From contig CP054186.1 of NCBI GenBank assembly GCA_015200025.1, positions 3,026,643 through 3,090,642 on the forward strand: a DNA stretch of 64,000 bases, written 5' to 3'. A program made the position numbers and the translations under genes. The notes under the pieces are model-generated. The model was not told the origin of the DNA and did no database searches. It saw nothing but the letters and a program-made list of their open reading frames with translations. Position 1 is the stretch's first letter, and every line of letters starts with the position of its first letter. Shown piece by piece: positions 1-8,816 of the stretch. Source of the DNA: Phycisphaeraceae bacterium. GTDB lineage: Bacteria; Planctomycetota; Phycisphaerae; Phycisphaerales; UBA1924.

Positions 1-22
1 GCGGGTTATGGGCGATAGGGGA

Positions 23-730
23 TCAGCGGCGGACGGGGGCGGGGTCCACGAACTCGGCCGGGCGGACCCCGGCGGTGGGGCCTGGGATGGCCCCCAGGGT
101 GCGGATCCGCTCCTGCACCTCGGGGTTCATCGGGTCGACGTACGCGGCCCGGCGGAGCGAGAGGAGTTCGTTGGGCGTGTCGCCGATCTGCGCGAACAGG
201 TCGGCCTGGGCCACCCAGGGGCGGACGGAGCGCCCGCCGTCGAGGCGGGCGGCGTTGGCGAAGGCGGCCTTGGCGCCGTCGATGTCGCCGATGCGCTGCG
301 CGTAGCGCCCGAGGCGGAGGTGGTCGGAGACGGTGGCCCGCCCGGCGGCGCGCTGATTGAGGAAATCCAGCAGCTGGACGGTGTCGCCGGTCTGGTACAT
401 CGCGTCGACGTACCCGTCCACGAAGCGGTCGTCGAGCGGGTTGATATCCACGAGCGCGCGGTACTCCTCGCGGGCCTCGGGCCAGCGGCCCTGCGCCGCC
501 AGCGACCGCGCCAGGCCGTAGCGAACGGTGGTGTTCTCGGGTCGGCGGTCGAGGTATTCCTGGTACTCGGCCTCGGCGGCGGCGTAGTCCTTGGTGCCGT
601 AGTAGAAATCGCCCTTTTCCCAGATCGCTTGGAGCGGGCGCTGCGAGTTGCACCCGGACAACGCCGAGCCCGCGAGCAGCGCGAGGGTCGCGATCGGCAG
701 GGAGAGACGGGGCGTTCGGGGGATCAACAT
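23..730 (-). CDS. TPR-repeat lipoprotein
   Basis: A 235-residue exported lipoprotein. The N-terminus has a basic start, a hydrophobic stretch and a lipobox (LSGC, Cys27), so the mature protein should be lipid-anchored. The rest is helical with tetratricopeptide-like units (for example around YGTKDYAAAEAEYQEYLDRR and the following A-x-G-x-W-x-E-A unit), a fold that usually mediates protein-protein contacts. The start was set at the ATG that gives the signal peptide; GGAG lies about 9 nt upstream. Longer in-frame extensions upstream have no export signal and overlap the next gene on the other strand. Partner unknown. Confidence 0.8.
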   Translation of the reverse strand: MLIPRTPRLSLPIATLALLAGSALSGCNSQRPLQAIWEKGDFYYGTKDYAAAEAEYQEYLDRRPENTTVRYGLARSLAAQGRWPEAREEYRALVDINPLDDRFVDGYVDAMYQTGDTVQLLDFLNQRAAGRATVSDHLRLGRYAQRIGDIDGAKAAFANAARLDGGRSVRPWVAQADLFAQIGDTPNELLSLRRAAYVDPMNPEVQERIRTLGAIPGPTAGVRPAEFVDPAPVRR

Positions 731-916
731 CGTCAGAGTCTCCGGAGGTTCGGCGTGTGGCGTTCCGTGCCGGCCCGATCCGGCCTTGACGGACCGGGAC
801 GCGGGATCATGGTATCTTCCGCGCGGGCGTCGGGCCCGCACGGCCGGTCCGCGTTCTGGGCCTTGGCCTTGACCCGCCCGATCCATCGCGGGCGGTGTGT
901 TGCCCGGGAGGTCCCG

Positions 917-1288
917 ATGACAGGATGCGTCCTGCTCGAACACCGGCTGCCCGACGGGTCCGAGCATTTCGATTGGATGATCGAGCCGGGGGGCGACGCC
1001 GAGGGGCTGGTCACGTTCAGGGTCATGGAGCGGATCGACACCGCCACGGGCGGCCGATTCCCCGCCACCCGGCTCCCGCCGCACCGCGAGGCGTACCTCG
1101 ACTACCAAGGTCCCGTCTCGGGCGGGCGAGGGCAGGTCCGTCGGGTGGCCCGAGGGACCGCCCGGATCGAGCACCACGGCGAGGGCCTTTTCGTGGTCCT
1201 CGCCGACTGGGGCGGTGGAGCCGTCCGCTACGAGGGGCGATCGATCGGCGACGATGAATGGGCGTTCACGGTCACCCGGGCGGGGTGA
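917..1288 (+). CDS. small protein resembling the LigD 3'-phosphoesterase domain
   Basis: A 123-residue protein with a good Shine-Dalgarno (GGGAGG) before the ATG. It has a HFDWMIE motif near residue 17, an R-x-x-P-P-H-R-x-x-Y-L-D-Y segment followed by G-x-V-S-G-G-R-G, and a late G-R-S-x-x-x-x-x-W. These resemble the H-x-D-x-x-x-E, Arg and tail pattern of the phosphoesterase domain of bacterial NHEJ ligase LigD, which trims DNA 3' ends. Here the domain stands alone, with no ligase or Ku nearby. The family link is by motif only; it could simply be a related fold of unknown function. Confidence 0.65.
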   Translation: MTGCVLLEHRLPDGSEHFDWMIEPGGDAEGLVTFRVMERIDTATGGRFPATRLPPHREAYLDYQGPVSGGRGQVRRVARGTARIEHHGEGLFVVLADWGGGAVRYEGRSIGDDEWAFTVTRAG

Positions 1289-1374
1289 ACCGGCCGCCGG
1301 CGGCCCGTGGTATGCTGGGTGAACGTGATTTGGGTTTGGGGCCAAGGGAGGGTGTCGAGGGGTGGGGGGCAGGG

Positions 1375-1434
1375 GTGGGGGTTCGGGTGGGGGTTCGGGT
1401 GGGGGTTCGGGTGGGGGTTCGGGTGGGGGTTCGG
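1375..1434 (+). repeat. 12-bp minisatellite GTGGGGGTTCGG x5
   Basis: Five perfect tandem copies of a G-rich 12-mer lie between the stop of the preceding gene and the next start. Runs of five G at regular spacing could form a G-quadruplex on the + strand. No gene is needed to explain the sequence. Confidence 0.9.
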
Positions 1435-1497
1435 CGCGTTCCAGCGTGGGCGGCGTTCTGTCGCCCGCATCGCCAAGACGGAAGATCGGAGGCCGAC

Positions 1498-1947
1498 ATG
1501 TTGACGCGTCAACCCGTTCGTGGGCCCGATGGCTTCGTTCCCGCCGGGGGTGGCGGAGGGGTTGGTGGCGGAGGAGGTGGGGGTGGTGGGGGCGGTGGGG
1601 GCGGTGGGGGGGTGCCGTTGGGCTCGCACGCGCCGGTTCCGGTGAAGGCCGATCCGTTCGCCGAGCCGCCCAAGCCCAAGATCATGCTGAGCGAGCAGAA
1701 GATGGGCCTCGGCGGGCGGCACGAGGAAGCGTGGAAGCGCACGCCGAACACGACGGGTCAGGGGGCGATCCACGTGAAGAGCTTTCACTGCAAGCTCGCC
1801 ACGGAGAGCCTGGAGTACCTGGACCGGCAGGTCAACGAATGGCTCGACGCGCACCCGCAGTACGAGGTCAAGCTCGTGACGACGGCCGTGGGCGAGTGGA
1901 CGGGCAAGACCAAAGAACCGAATCTTGTGGTGCAGGTCTGGGTATAA
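1498..1947 (+). CDS. conserved hypothetical protein with poly-Gly linker
   Basis: A 149-residue protein; GGAGG ends 5 nt before the ATG. Residues about 16-38 are nearly all Gly, encoded by a G-rich simple repeat. The C-terminal 65 residues look like a compact beta-alpha-beta domain (IHVKSFH, then a helix ending VNEWLDAHP, then VKLVTTA and LVVQVWV). This layout is loosely like small Cse60-type domains, but I do not recognise the family firmly. No signal peptide. It lies just upstream of the L7/L12-like gene in the same direction. Confidence 0.7.
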   Translation: MLTRQPVRGPDGFVPAGGGGGVGGGGGGGGGGGGGGGGVPLGSHAPVPVKADPFAEPPKPKIMLSEQKMGLGGRHEEAWKRTPNTTGQGAIHVKSFHCKLATESLEYLDRQVNEWLDAHPQYEVKLVTTAVGEWTGKTKEPNLVVQVWV

Positions 1948-2001
1948 GGTGGCGGGTGAGAACCGGGGCGGCTTGGTTCCGGGGGTGGGTCTGGAGATCT
2001 C

Positions 2002-2577
2002 ATGCGCGGCCCCAACGACATCCCCGAGGACATCCACGAGCGGTTGCTGGAGCGGATCGAGGCGGACGACGTGGTGGGCGCACGCGACCTGCTGCGCAAC
2101 GCCGCGGACCTGGACGACGAGGTGGCGGACGCGATCGTGAGGTCGGTCAAGGCGCGCGTGGAGGAGGGGCTGGATCCTTTCGCCGTGCGGCTCGACATGG
2201 GGCGTGGTGAGTTGATCGCGCCCGACGGGACGGCGATCCGGCTCAAGGACCTGCCGCCCGAGGTGCGTCGGACGTTCATCGAGGCCGCGGCGGGGCCACT
2301 GGGCCGGGTCGAAGGCGAGGGGCGGGCCCCGACGGTCGCGCACCTGACCCCCGCGCAGCGTCACGAGATCGAGTCGATGATCCGGTCTCAGCAGTTCATC
2401 CCCGCGATCAAGCGGTACCGGGAGATCACCGGCCGCGGGCTGGCCGAGGCCAAGGCCGCCGTGGACGAGGCCGCGGTCACGCTGGGCGTCGAGCGTCGCT
2501 CGGGGTGCCTCATGGTGATGACGCTGTGCCTGCTGGCGCCCGGGCTGGTTGCGGTCGCTCGGGCGGTCGTGGGGTGA
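2002..2577 (+). CDS. protein with ribosomal L7/L12 C-terminal-like domain and C-terminal membrane helix
   Basis: A 191-residue protein starting at an ATG preceded by GGAG. The first 100 residues are acidic and helical. Around residues 118-155 the sequence reads like the C-terminal domain of L7/L12 (IPAIKRYREITG, then LAEAKAAVDEA), the part of the stalk protein that binds translation factors. It ends in one hydrophobic helix (about 168-190). It is not a ribosomal protein: the L7/L12 N-terminal dimerisation domain is absent. It would place a small binding domain on the inner face of the membrane. Confidence 0.7.
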   Translation: MRGPNDIPEDIHERLLERIEADDVVGARDLLRNAADLDDEVADAIVRSVKARVEEGLDPFAVRLDMGRGELIAPDGTAIRLKDLPPEVRRTFIEAAAGPLGRVEGEGRAPTVAHLTPAQRHEIESMIRSQQFIPAIKRYREITGRGLAEAKAAVDEAAVTLGVERRSGCLMVMTLCLLAPGLVAVARAVVG

Positions 2578-2595
2578 ATCTCGGCGTGGCCTGGG

Positions 2596-3705
2596 TCAGG
2601 CCGGGGGGAGCGGCGGGGGGACGTTCGCGAAGAGGCCCGCGAGTTCGCCCACGCTGGACGCGGGGGCCCAGGCGGGCATCCCGGCCTTCCACACCATCGA
2701 TCCCGGCGTGACCCGCCCGGATGAGACCATCTGGTTGAGCGCCTGGAGGTCGAACGGGCCGGCTTGTCGGCCGTCGAGGGCGACGTGGAAGCCGGCGGCG
2801 GGCGCCGGGGGCGGTGTCGCGGGGTGAGCGGCCGGCTGGGCGAGCGCCTGGGCCATCTGCTGCCCCATGACCACGCCCGCGCCGAGGCCCATCGAGGCGC
2901 CGATGGTCCCGCCCGCGGCCGACCCGGGCTGCCCGAGGGCCTGGGCCGCCTGGAACTGCGTGTACGCGTTCATCCCGCCCGAGCCCGAGGAAGCGATCCC
3001 CATGCTCGTCCGCTGGTCGAGCACCTTCTCCACCTCGGGCGGGAGCGAGATGTTCTCGACGAGGAACGTCGTGAGCTCGAGCCCGTATTCGGCGAACGAG
3101 GGGCGCAGGCGGTCGGAGACGAAGTTCGCCAGTTCCTGGTAGTTGGCGGCGAGGTCGAGGGCGGGGATCTTCGACTCGGCGACGATCTCCGTGAAGCGAG
3201 AGACGATGAAGTTGCGGAGTTGGTCGGTGATGCCCTCGGCGGTGAAGCGGTGGTGCGTCCCGACGATCTGGCGGAGGAAGTCCGTCGGGCTGGAGACGCG
3301 GAAGGCGTAAGTCCCGAAGGCCCGCAGACGGATGGGCCCGAACTCGGCGTCCCGGAGCATGACCGGGTTCATCGTGCCCCACTTGCAGCTGGTGAACTGG
3401 CGGAGGTTGACGAAGTAGACCTCGGCCTTGAAGGGCGAGTTGAACCCGTGCTTCCACCCCTGGAGGGTGGAGAGGATGGGCAGGTTCTCGGTGCGGAGCG
3501 TGTACGTCCCGGCGAAGGCGAAGACGTCGGCGATCTGCCCCTGGTTGACGAAGACGGCCGCCTGGCCCTCGCGGACGATGAGCCGGGCCCCGTTCTTGAT
3601 CTCGTTCTGGTAGCGCTCGAAGCGCCAGACGAGGGTGTCTCGGGTCGAGTCGAGCCACTCGATGATGTCGACCAGTTCGCCGGTGAGTTTCTTCCAGAGT
3701 GACAT
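2596..3705 (-). CDS. SPFH-domain protein (YdjI-like) with C-terminal GYF_2 domain
   Basis: A 369-residue protein with a strong GGAGG 6 nt before the ATG. The first 235 residues match the bacterial virion-core/YdjI type of SPFH protein (IKNGARLIVREGQAAVFV, the GTYTLRTENLPILSTLQGW block and the ISLPPEVEKVLDQRTSMG tail). A Gly/Ala/Gln-rich linker follows, then a C-terminal GYF_2-type domain (G-P-F-D-L-x-x-L, with V-W-K-x-G-M-P-x-W). SPFH proteins form membrane-associated oligomers, and YdjI-type ones are linked to envelope stress in Firmicutes. Here the more common zinc ribbon is replaced by GYF_2. Confidence 0.85.
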   Translation of the reverse strand: MSLWKKLTGELVDIIEWLDSTRDTLVWRFERYQNEIKNGARLIVREGQAAVFVNQGQIADVFAFAGTYTLRTENLPILSTLQGWKHGFNSPFKAEVYFVNLRQFTSCKWGTMNPVMLRDAEFGPIRLRAFGTYAFRVSSPTDFLRQIVGTHHRFTAEGITDQLRNFIVSRFTEIVAESKIPALDLAANYQELANFVSDRLRPSFAEYGLELTTFLVENISLPPEVEKVLDQRTSMGIASSGSGGMNAYTQFQAAQALGQPGSAAGGTIGASMGLGAGVVMGQQMAQALAQPAAHPATPPPAPAAGFHVALDGRQAGPFDLQALNQMVSSGRVTPGSMVWKAGMPAWAPASSVGELAGLFANVPPPLPPA

Positions 3706-3774
3706 CGGGTCCTCCCTCGGGGGATTATTAGGAGCCCGGGGCCCCCGCGTTGCACGGGCGGGGGGTTCGGCGGG

Positions 3775-5514
3775 TCAATCCTCGAAATACGACTTGGGAT
3801 CGGGGTCGGGCCCGTCGCCGGACGCCGGGCCCGCGTCGTCGAAGAACCCCGCGGGCGCCGAGGCCATCTCGTCGAGTTCCGCGGGCGAGAGCTCGCGTTC
3901 CTCGGGCCCATCGCCGGCGGTGTCGGGGTGGTGGGGGTGGTGGGGGTGGTGGGGGTCGGCCGGGTGTGTGCGGAAGCGGTCGTTGGGCCCGCGCATCTTG
4001 AACGCGCCCTCGCGCGTCCGGACGCGTGCCTCGGGGTCCAGGGCCAGGTCGCCCTCGCGCTGCTTGCGGGCCCGGACCACCAGCCTCATCGGGACCTCGA
4101 CGAACGGGAGGCTCTCGCGGAAGCGATTCATCAGGAACCGCAGGAACCCCGGTTTAAAGAGCGTCGGCTCGTTCACCACCAGCGTGATCGTGGGTGGGTT
4201 GGTCCCGGTCTGCGCGACGTAGAACACCTTCCCGCGCCGGCCCGTGGTATCCGAGGGGCTCCGCGTCTCCATGATGCCGCGGACGAGGCGGTTGAGCATC
4301 CCCGTCGTCACACGCGTCGCGGCCTGGGCTTTGAGCTCGAACGCCAGGTTCAGCGTCGCCTTGACGTTGCGACCCGACTTGCCCGAGATGAACGCGATGG
4401 GGGCGTGCGTCAGCCCGCCCAGTTCCTTGCGGAGGTATTCCTCGTAGTCCGCCGTCGTGACGGGCCGGCCCTTGGGGTTGGGGCGACCCTCGGCCAGGTC
4501 CCACTTGTTCACGACGATGATGGTCGGCTTGTACGACTTCTGGGCGAGCATGGCGACCTGCTCGTCGACCTGCGAGATCTTGACGGTCGCGTCGACCATC
4601 AGCAAGACCACGTCGGCCCGGTCGATGGCCCTTTTGACCCGATCGAACGCGAAGAACTCGATCATGCTCTGGAACGACTTCTGCCGGCGGACGCCCGCCG
4701 TGTCGATCGCCAGCACGCTCCGCCCGTCGAACTCGAAGCGGATGTCGACGGCGTCGCGCGTCGTCCCCGCGATCTCCGAGACGATCACCCGCGGCTCGCC
4801 CGCGAGCGTGTTGATCAGCGTGCTTTTCCCGGCGTTGCGCTTCCCGACGATCGCCACGCGCAGGTCCGCCGTCGGCTCGGGCGCCTCGGTCGTCTCGGGG
4901 ACCAGCCCGTGGATCTCGTCGAGGAACTCGCGGCGCATGTAGTTGTTCTTCGCCGAGACCATGATCGGCTCGCCGAAGCCCAGGCCCGCCGCCTCCGCCG
5001 CGTGGGCCTCCCACCGCGGGCCGTCGGTCTTGTTCGCCACGACGCGGACCGTCGGGGCGGCCTTGGGCGCCCCGGGGGTGGGCTTGCCGCCGGGGGGGGG
5101 CGTGCCGCCGCGGGCGGAGAGCTTGCCCTCGCGGATCAGGCGGGCGATGTGCTGATCCTGCGTCGTCACCCCGTCCTGCGCGTCGATGACGAACAGCACC
5201 AGGTCCGCGTCGCCGATGGCCTGGCCGATCTGGAACTCGATCGAGTTCGTCAGGCGGTGCAGGTCCTCGCCGACCTCGTCGAAGCGCTCGCCCGGGGCGG
5301 TGTACGCGCCGAACCCGCCCGTGTCGAGGAACTCGACGGTCTTGGGGGGGCCGGCGTTGTTGGGCGCGGGCAGTTCGACGATCGCCGACACCCGGTCTCG
5401 GGTCACCCCGGGCGTGGGGTCCACGATCGACACCTTCGCCCCGGCGACCAGGTTCATCAGCGACGATTTGCCGACGTTCGGTCGGCCCACGATGGCAACA
5501 CGGGGGATAGGCAC
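3775..5514 (-). CDS. der: ribosome biogenesis GTPase Der (EngA)
   Basis: A 579-residue essential tandem GTPase for 50S subunit assembly. Two G domains are visible: GRPNVGKS at 10-17 with DTGG and NKTD, then GKRNAGKS at 224-231 with DTAG and NKWD. A KH-like domain follows (VVNEPTLFKPGFLRFLMNRFRE). The protein is longer than the usual 440-490 residues: the first G domain has a Pro/Gly-rich insert near 136-153, and the C-terminus has a disordered tail of about 80 residues with a His-His-Pro run coded by a 9-bp repeat. The start is GTG, set by a TATGAT hexamer 6 nt upstream (leaderless). Confidence 0.95.
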   Translation of the reverse strand: MPIPRVAIVGRPNVGKSSLMNLVAGAKVSIVDPTPGVTRDRVSAIVELPAPNNAGPPKTVEFLDTGGFGAYTAPGERFDEVGEDLHRLTNSIEFQIGQAIGDADLVLFVIDAQDGVTTQDQHIARLIREGKLSARGGTPPPGGKPTPGAPKAAPTVRVVANKTDGPRWEAHAAEAAGLGFGEPIMVSAKNNYMRREFLDEIHGLVPETTEAPEPTADLRVAIVGKRNAGKSTLINTLAGEPRVIVSEIAGTTRDAVDIRFEFDGRSVLAIDTAGVRRQKSFQSMIEFFAFDRVKRAIDRADVVLLMVDATVKISQVDEQVAMLAQKSYKPTIIVVNKWDLAEGRPNPKGRPVTTADYEEYLRKELGGLTHAPIAFISGKSGRNVKATLNLAFELKAQAATRVTTGMLNRLVRGIMETRSPSDTTGRRGKVFYVAQTGTNPPTITLVVNEPTLFKPGFLRFLMNRFRESLPFVEVPMRLVVRARKQREGDLALDPEARVRTREGAFKMRGPNDRFRTHPADPHHPHHPHHPDTAGDGPEERELSPAELDEMASAPAGFFDDAGPASGDGPDPDPKSYFED

Positions 5515-5519
5515 CCCCC

Positions 5520-5525
5520 ATCATA
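5520..5525 (-). promoter_or_regulatory. leaderless -10 element of der
   Basis: TATGAT on the minus strand, separated by only GGGGG (5516-5519 plus neighbour) from the GTG start of der. No clear -35 box. Confidence 0.55.
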
Positions 5526-5556
5526 GGGACCACCCGCGACGCCCCCTCAGGGGGGC

Positions 5557-7029
5557 TCAGCGGAGCCCGTACTCCTTGAGCTTGCGGTAGAGCGTCCGCT
5601 CGCCCAACCCCAGCAGTTTCGCGGCCTGCTCGCGGTTCCCGCCCGTCATCCGCAGCGTCTCGCGGATCGCCCGCTTCTCCAGGCTCTCGAGCGAGGTCCC
5701 CGCCAGCGAGCCGACCGCCCCGTCGCCGTCCGGCCCGCCGTCGCCGGCACGCACGTCCTCGGGGATGTGACGCACGTCCAGCGTCGGGGGCTCGCCCGGG
5801 GGCCTTTCCTCCCCCAACGCCATCACCACCATGCTCTGCACCACGTTGAGCAGTTGACGCACGTTCCCGGGCCAGGCGTAGCTGGTCAGGCGGAGCATCG
5901 CGGCGTCGGTGATCCCTGCGGGGGGCGTGTCGGGGGCCATCTGCGATTGGAACCTCGCGGCCGCGTGTCGCACGATCCTGGGGATGTCCTCGCGGCGCTC
6001 CCGCAGCGGGGGGATCGCGACGGTGACGCCGTTGATCCGGAAGAACAAGTCCTCGCGGAACTCGCCGCGGGTGATCATGCCCTTGAGGTCCTTGTTGGTC
6101 GCCGAGACGATGCGCACGTCCACGGCCCGCTCCTCGTTGGAGCCGAGGCGCACGACCCTCCCGGTCTCCAGCACGCGGAGGAGTTTGGCCTGCATCTTGA
6201 GCGGCATGTCCCCGATCTCATCGAGGAAGACGGTCCCCCCGGTGGGCCCGCCCGAGGCGTACTCGAAAAGGCCCTCGCGGTCTTTCTCCGCGCCCGTGAA
6301 GGCGCCCTTGACGTGCCCGAACAACTGGTCCTCGAGCAGGCTCTCGGCCTCCGCCGCGCAGTTGATGGCGACGAATCGGCCCTTGGCCCTCGGGCTGTTG
6401 CGGTGGACCGCCCGGGCGATGAGTTCCTTGCCCGTGCCCGACTCGCCCGTGATGAGGACCGCCAACGGGCTCGCCGAGACGGTCTTGACCGTGCGCAGGA
6501 TGCGCCTCATGGGCTCCGATCCGGCGACGATCCCCTCGAACCCCTCGTGCTGGACGAGGTCCGAGAGCGAGCCCGACTCGTGCCGGAGCAGGACGGTCTG
6601 GGCCGCCCGCCCGACGAGGTTCCGGAACAACTCCAGGTCGAGGGGCTTCTCGATGAAGTCGAAGACGCCGAGCTTGAAGGCGGCGCGGGCGGTGGGGACG
6701 TCCCCGTGGGCGGTCACCATGATGACCTCGGCGTTGGGCTGGAGGCGCCGCGAGGCTTCCACGATCACCAGCCCCGCGTTCGAACCGTCCGGCGCGACGG
6801 CGACCCCCTCGGCCTGCTGCCCGCCCGAGGTGGTCATCCGCAGGTCCGTGACGATGATGTCGAACGTCCCGCCCCTGAGTTCTTCCAACGCCCCCGCGAC
6901 GGTGGTCACGATCGTGCAGACGTGCCCGGGTTTGCGCAGGGCCTCCGCCATCGTCTCGGCGTGGTCGGGCTCGTCTTCGACGATGAGCACCTGCGCCGCC
7001 AATCGTTCCGCCTGAACCGCGTCGGTCAT
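5557..7029 (-). CDS. sigma-54-dependent response regulator, NtrC family
   Basis: A 490-residue three-domain activator of sigma-54 promoters. The receiver domain has the acidic pair E18/D19, phospho-acceptor D62, T106 and K128. A roughly 20-residue insertion follows D62 and is not typical of receivers. The AAA+ domain has Walker A GESGTGKE (195-202), the sigma-54-contacting GAFTGA loop (242-247) and Walker B VFLDEIGD. The C-terminus is a Fis-type helix-turn-helix (NREQAAKLLGLGERTLYRKL). No histidine kinase is adjacent. The start is the ATG 5 nt after TATCCT; a TTG two codons upstream is less likely. Confidence 0.95.
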   Translation of the reverse strand: MTDAVQAERLAAQVLIVEDEPDHAETMAEALRKPGHVCTIVTTVAGALEELRGGTFDIIVTDLRMTTSGGQQAEGVAVAPDGSNAGLVIVEASRRLQPNAEVIMVTAHGDVPTARAAFKLGVFDFIEKPLDLELFRNLVGRAAQTVLLRHESGSLSDLVQHEGFEGIVAGSEPMRRILRTVKTVSASPLAVLITGESGTGKELIARAVHRNSPRAKGRFVAINCAAEAESLLEDQLFGHVKGAFTGAEKDREGLFEYASGGPTGGTVFLDEIGDMPLKMQAKLLRVLETGRVVRLGSNEERAVDVRIVSATNKDLKGMITRGEFREDLFFRINGVTVAIPPLRERREDIPRIVRHAAARFQSQMAPDTPPAGITDAAMLRLTSYAWPGNVRQLLNVVQSMVVMALGEERPPGEPPTLDVRHIPEDVRAGDGGPDGDGAVGSLAGTSLESLEKRAIRETLRMTGGNREQAAKLLGLGERTLYRKLKEYGLR

Positions 7030-7034
7030 GCCCA

Positions 7035-7040
7035 AGGATA
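7035..7040 (-). promoter_or_regulatory. leaderless -10 element of the NtrC-type regulator
   Basis: TATCCT on the minus strand, 5 nt before the ATG. The intergenic region is shared with the divergent antiporter gene. Confidence 0.5.
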
Positions 7041-7084
7041 CGAGACCTCACCCCCGCCCCGCCCACGCCGGGCCGACGCTCCGT

Positions 7085-7090
7085 TAGAAT
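7085..7090 (+). promoter_or_regulatory. leaderless -10 element of the CPA2 antiporter
   Basis: TAGAAT 7 nt before the ATG at 7098. Transcription should start at or next to the start codon. Confidence 0.5.
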
Positions 7091-7097
7091 CCGACCG

Positions 7098-8807
7098 ATG
7101 CCCGGCGATCACAACCTCTTCGGACTGGTCGCCGCGACCATGCTCCTCGCCGTGGCCATCGGCGCCGCCGCCCTGCTCCTCCGCCAGCCGCTCATCGTGG
7201 CCTTCATCGCGGTGGGGATCGCCGCGGGCCCCGCCGGCTTGGGGTGGATCACGCCGGGTCGGACGACGCAGCTGCTCGCCACGCTGGGCGTCTCGGTCCT
7301 GCTGTTCCTCGTCGGACTCAAGCTCGACCTGGCCGTCATCCGCTCGATGGGGCCCGTCGCCCTGGCGACCGGCGTCGGGCAGGTGGTCTTCACGTCGGTG
7401 TTCGGGTTTTTCATCGCCCTGGCCCTGGGGCTCGACCCCATCCCCGCGCTCTACGTTGCCGTCGCGCTGACCTTTTCGAGCACGATCATCATCGTCAAGC
7501 TGCTCTCCGACAAGCGGGAGATCGATTCGCTGCACGGGCGGATCGCCGTCGGGCTTTTGATCGTGCAGGACCTCCTGGTCATCCTGGCGATGATCGCGCT
7601 GGTGGCCGTCGGCCCCGCGCGGGGCGAGGGCCACCCGACGGACCATGCGCCGAGCCTCTGGGGCGGGGCGTTCGCCATCGCCGCCAAGGGGGTCGGGCTG
7701 CTCGCGGGCGTCGGACTGCTGATGCGGTTTGTGCTCCCGCCGCTCGTCCACCTGATCGCGCGGTCGGTCGAGCTCTTGATCCTCTTTGCCACGGCCTGGG
7801 CCGTCGGGCTGGCCGCCGCCGCCGAGTTCCTCGGGCTGAGCAAAGAGGTCGGGGCGTTCCTCGCCGGGGTCTCGCTCGCCGCGACGCCCTACCGCGACGC
7901 CATCGGGGGGCGTCTGGTGAGCCTCCGCGACTTCCTGCTGCTGTTCTTTTTCCTGGGCCTGGGCGCCTCGCTGGACCTCTCGAGGCTGGGCGCGCAGGTG
8001 GTCCCCGCGGCGGTCCTGTCGGTGTTCGTGCTGGTCGGGAACCCGCTGATCGTCATGGCGATCATGGGCGTGATGGGCTACCGCCGGCGCACCGGGTTTC
8101 TTACGGGGCTGACCGTCGCGCAGATCTCCGAGTTCTCGCTCATCCTCGCCGCCCTGGGCGTCGCGCTGGGGCACATCAACCCCGACACCATGGGCCTGAT
8201 CACGCTCGTCGGGATCGTCACCATCGGGCTCTCGACGTACATGATCCTCTACTCCCAGCCCCTCTACCAGCGCCTCGCTCCGTGGCTGGGGGTCTTCGAG
8301 CGCCGCGTCCCGCACCGCGAGGCCGGGCACGACCACCCCGCCGAGGACCCGCGCCCTGACATCATCCTCTTCGGCCTCGGGCGTTACGGCGAACGCCTCG
8401 CCCGCGGGCTCCTCCGCGCCGGTCGCCGCATCCTCGCCGTTGATTTCGATCCCCGCGCCGTCGACGCCGCCCGACGCGACGGGATCCACGCCCGCTACGG
8501 TGACGCCGAGGACCCCGAATGCCCCGCCATGCTCCCCTTGGGCGAGGCTCGGATCATCGTCAGCACCGTCCCCGTGGCCGACGTGAACCTCGCCCTGCTG
8601 CACCACCTCCGGGCCCGCGGGTTTGTCGGGCCCTTCGCGGCCGCCGCCCATTCGGTGCGGGACGCACGCCACCTGGAATCGCACGGCGTCGAGGTCGTCC
8701 TGATGCCCTTCCACGACGCCGCCGACCAGGCCGCCGAGCGGCTCGCCGGCCTGGCATCGCCAGCGGTGCCCACCCCTCCGGCCGTGCCGAGGAATACCCC
8801 GGCGTGA
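7098..8807 (+). CDS. CPA2-family cation/proton antiporter with TrkA-N domain
   Basis: A 569-residue KefB/YbaL-like transporter. Residues about 5-395 form roughly a dozen membrane helices with family signatures (VGLKLDL, TFSSTIIIVKLL, LGLSKEVGAFLAGVSL). Residues about 418-545 form a cytoplasmic Rossmann TrkA-N domain with nucleotide loop G-L-G-R-Y-G. Such proteins exchange K+ or Na+ for H+ under nucleotide or ligand control. It is divergent from the NtrC-type regulator and ends 9 nt from the convergent DUF1080 gene. A second, distinct CPA2 gene lies near 60 kb. Ion specificity cannot be read from sequence. Confidence 0.9.
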   Translation: MPGDHNLFGLVAATMLLAVAIGAAALLLRQPLIVAFIAVGIAAGPAGLGWITPGRTTQLLATLGVSVLLFLVGLKLDLAVIRSMGPVALATGVGQVVFTSVFGFFIALALGLDPIPALYVAVALTFSSTIIIVKLLSDKREIDSLHGRIAVGLLIVQDLLVILAMIALVAVGPARGEGHPTDHAPSLWGGAFAIAAKGVGLLAGVGLLMRFVLPPLVHLIARSVELLILFATAWAVGLAAAAEFLGLSKEVGAFLAGVSLAATPYRDAIGGRLVSLRDFLLLFFFLGLGASLDLSRLGAQVVPAAVLSVFVLVGNPLIVMAIMGVMGYRRRTGFLTGLTVAQISEFSLILAALGVALGHINPDTMGLITLVGIVTIGLSTYMILYSQPLYQRLAPWLGVFERRVPHREAGHDHPAEDPRPDIILFGLGRYGERLARGLLRAGRRILAVDFDPRAVDAARRDGIHARYGDAEDPECPAMLPLGEARIIVSTVPVADVNLALLHHLRARGFVGPFAAAAHSVRDARHLESHGVEVVLMPFHDAADQAAERLAGLASPAVPTPPAVPRNTPA

Positions 8808-8816
8808 GCCGCCGTG

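Noticed and set aside
1375..1434. CRISPR array
   Set aside because: The repeat is a pure 12-bp tandem with no unique spacers and no cas genes nearby.
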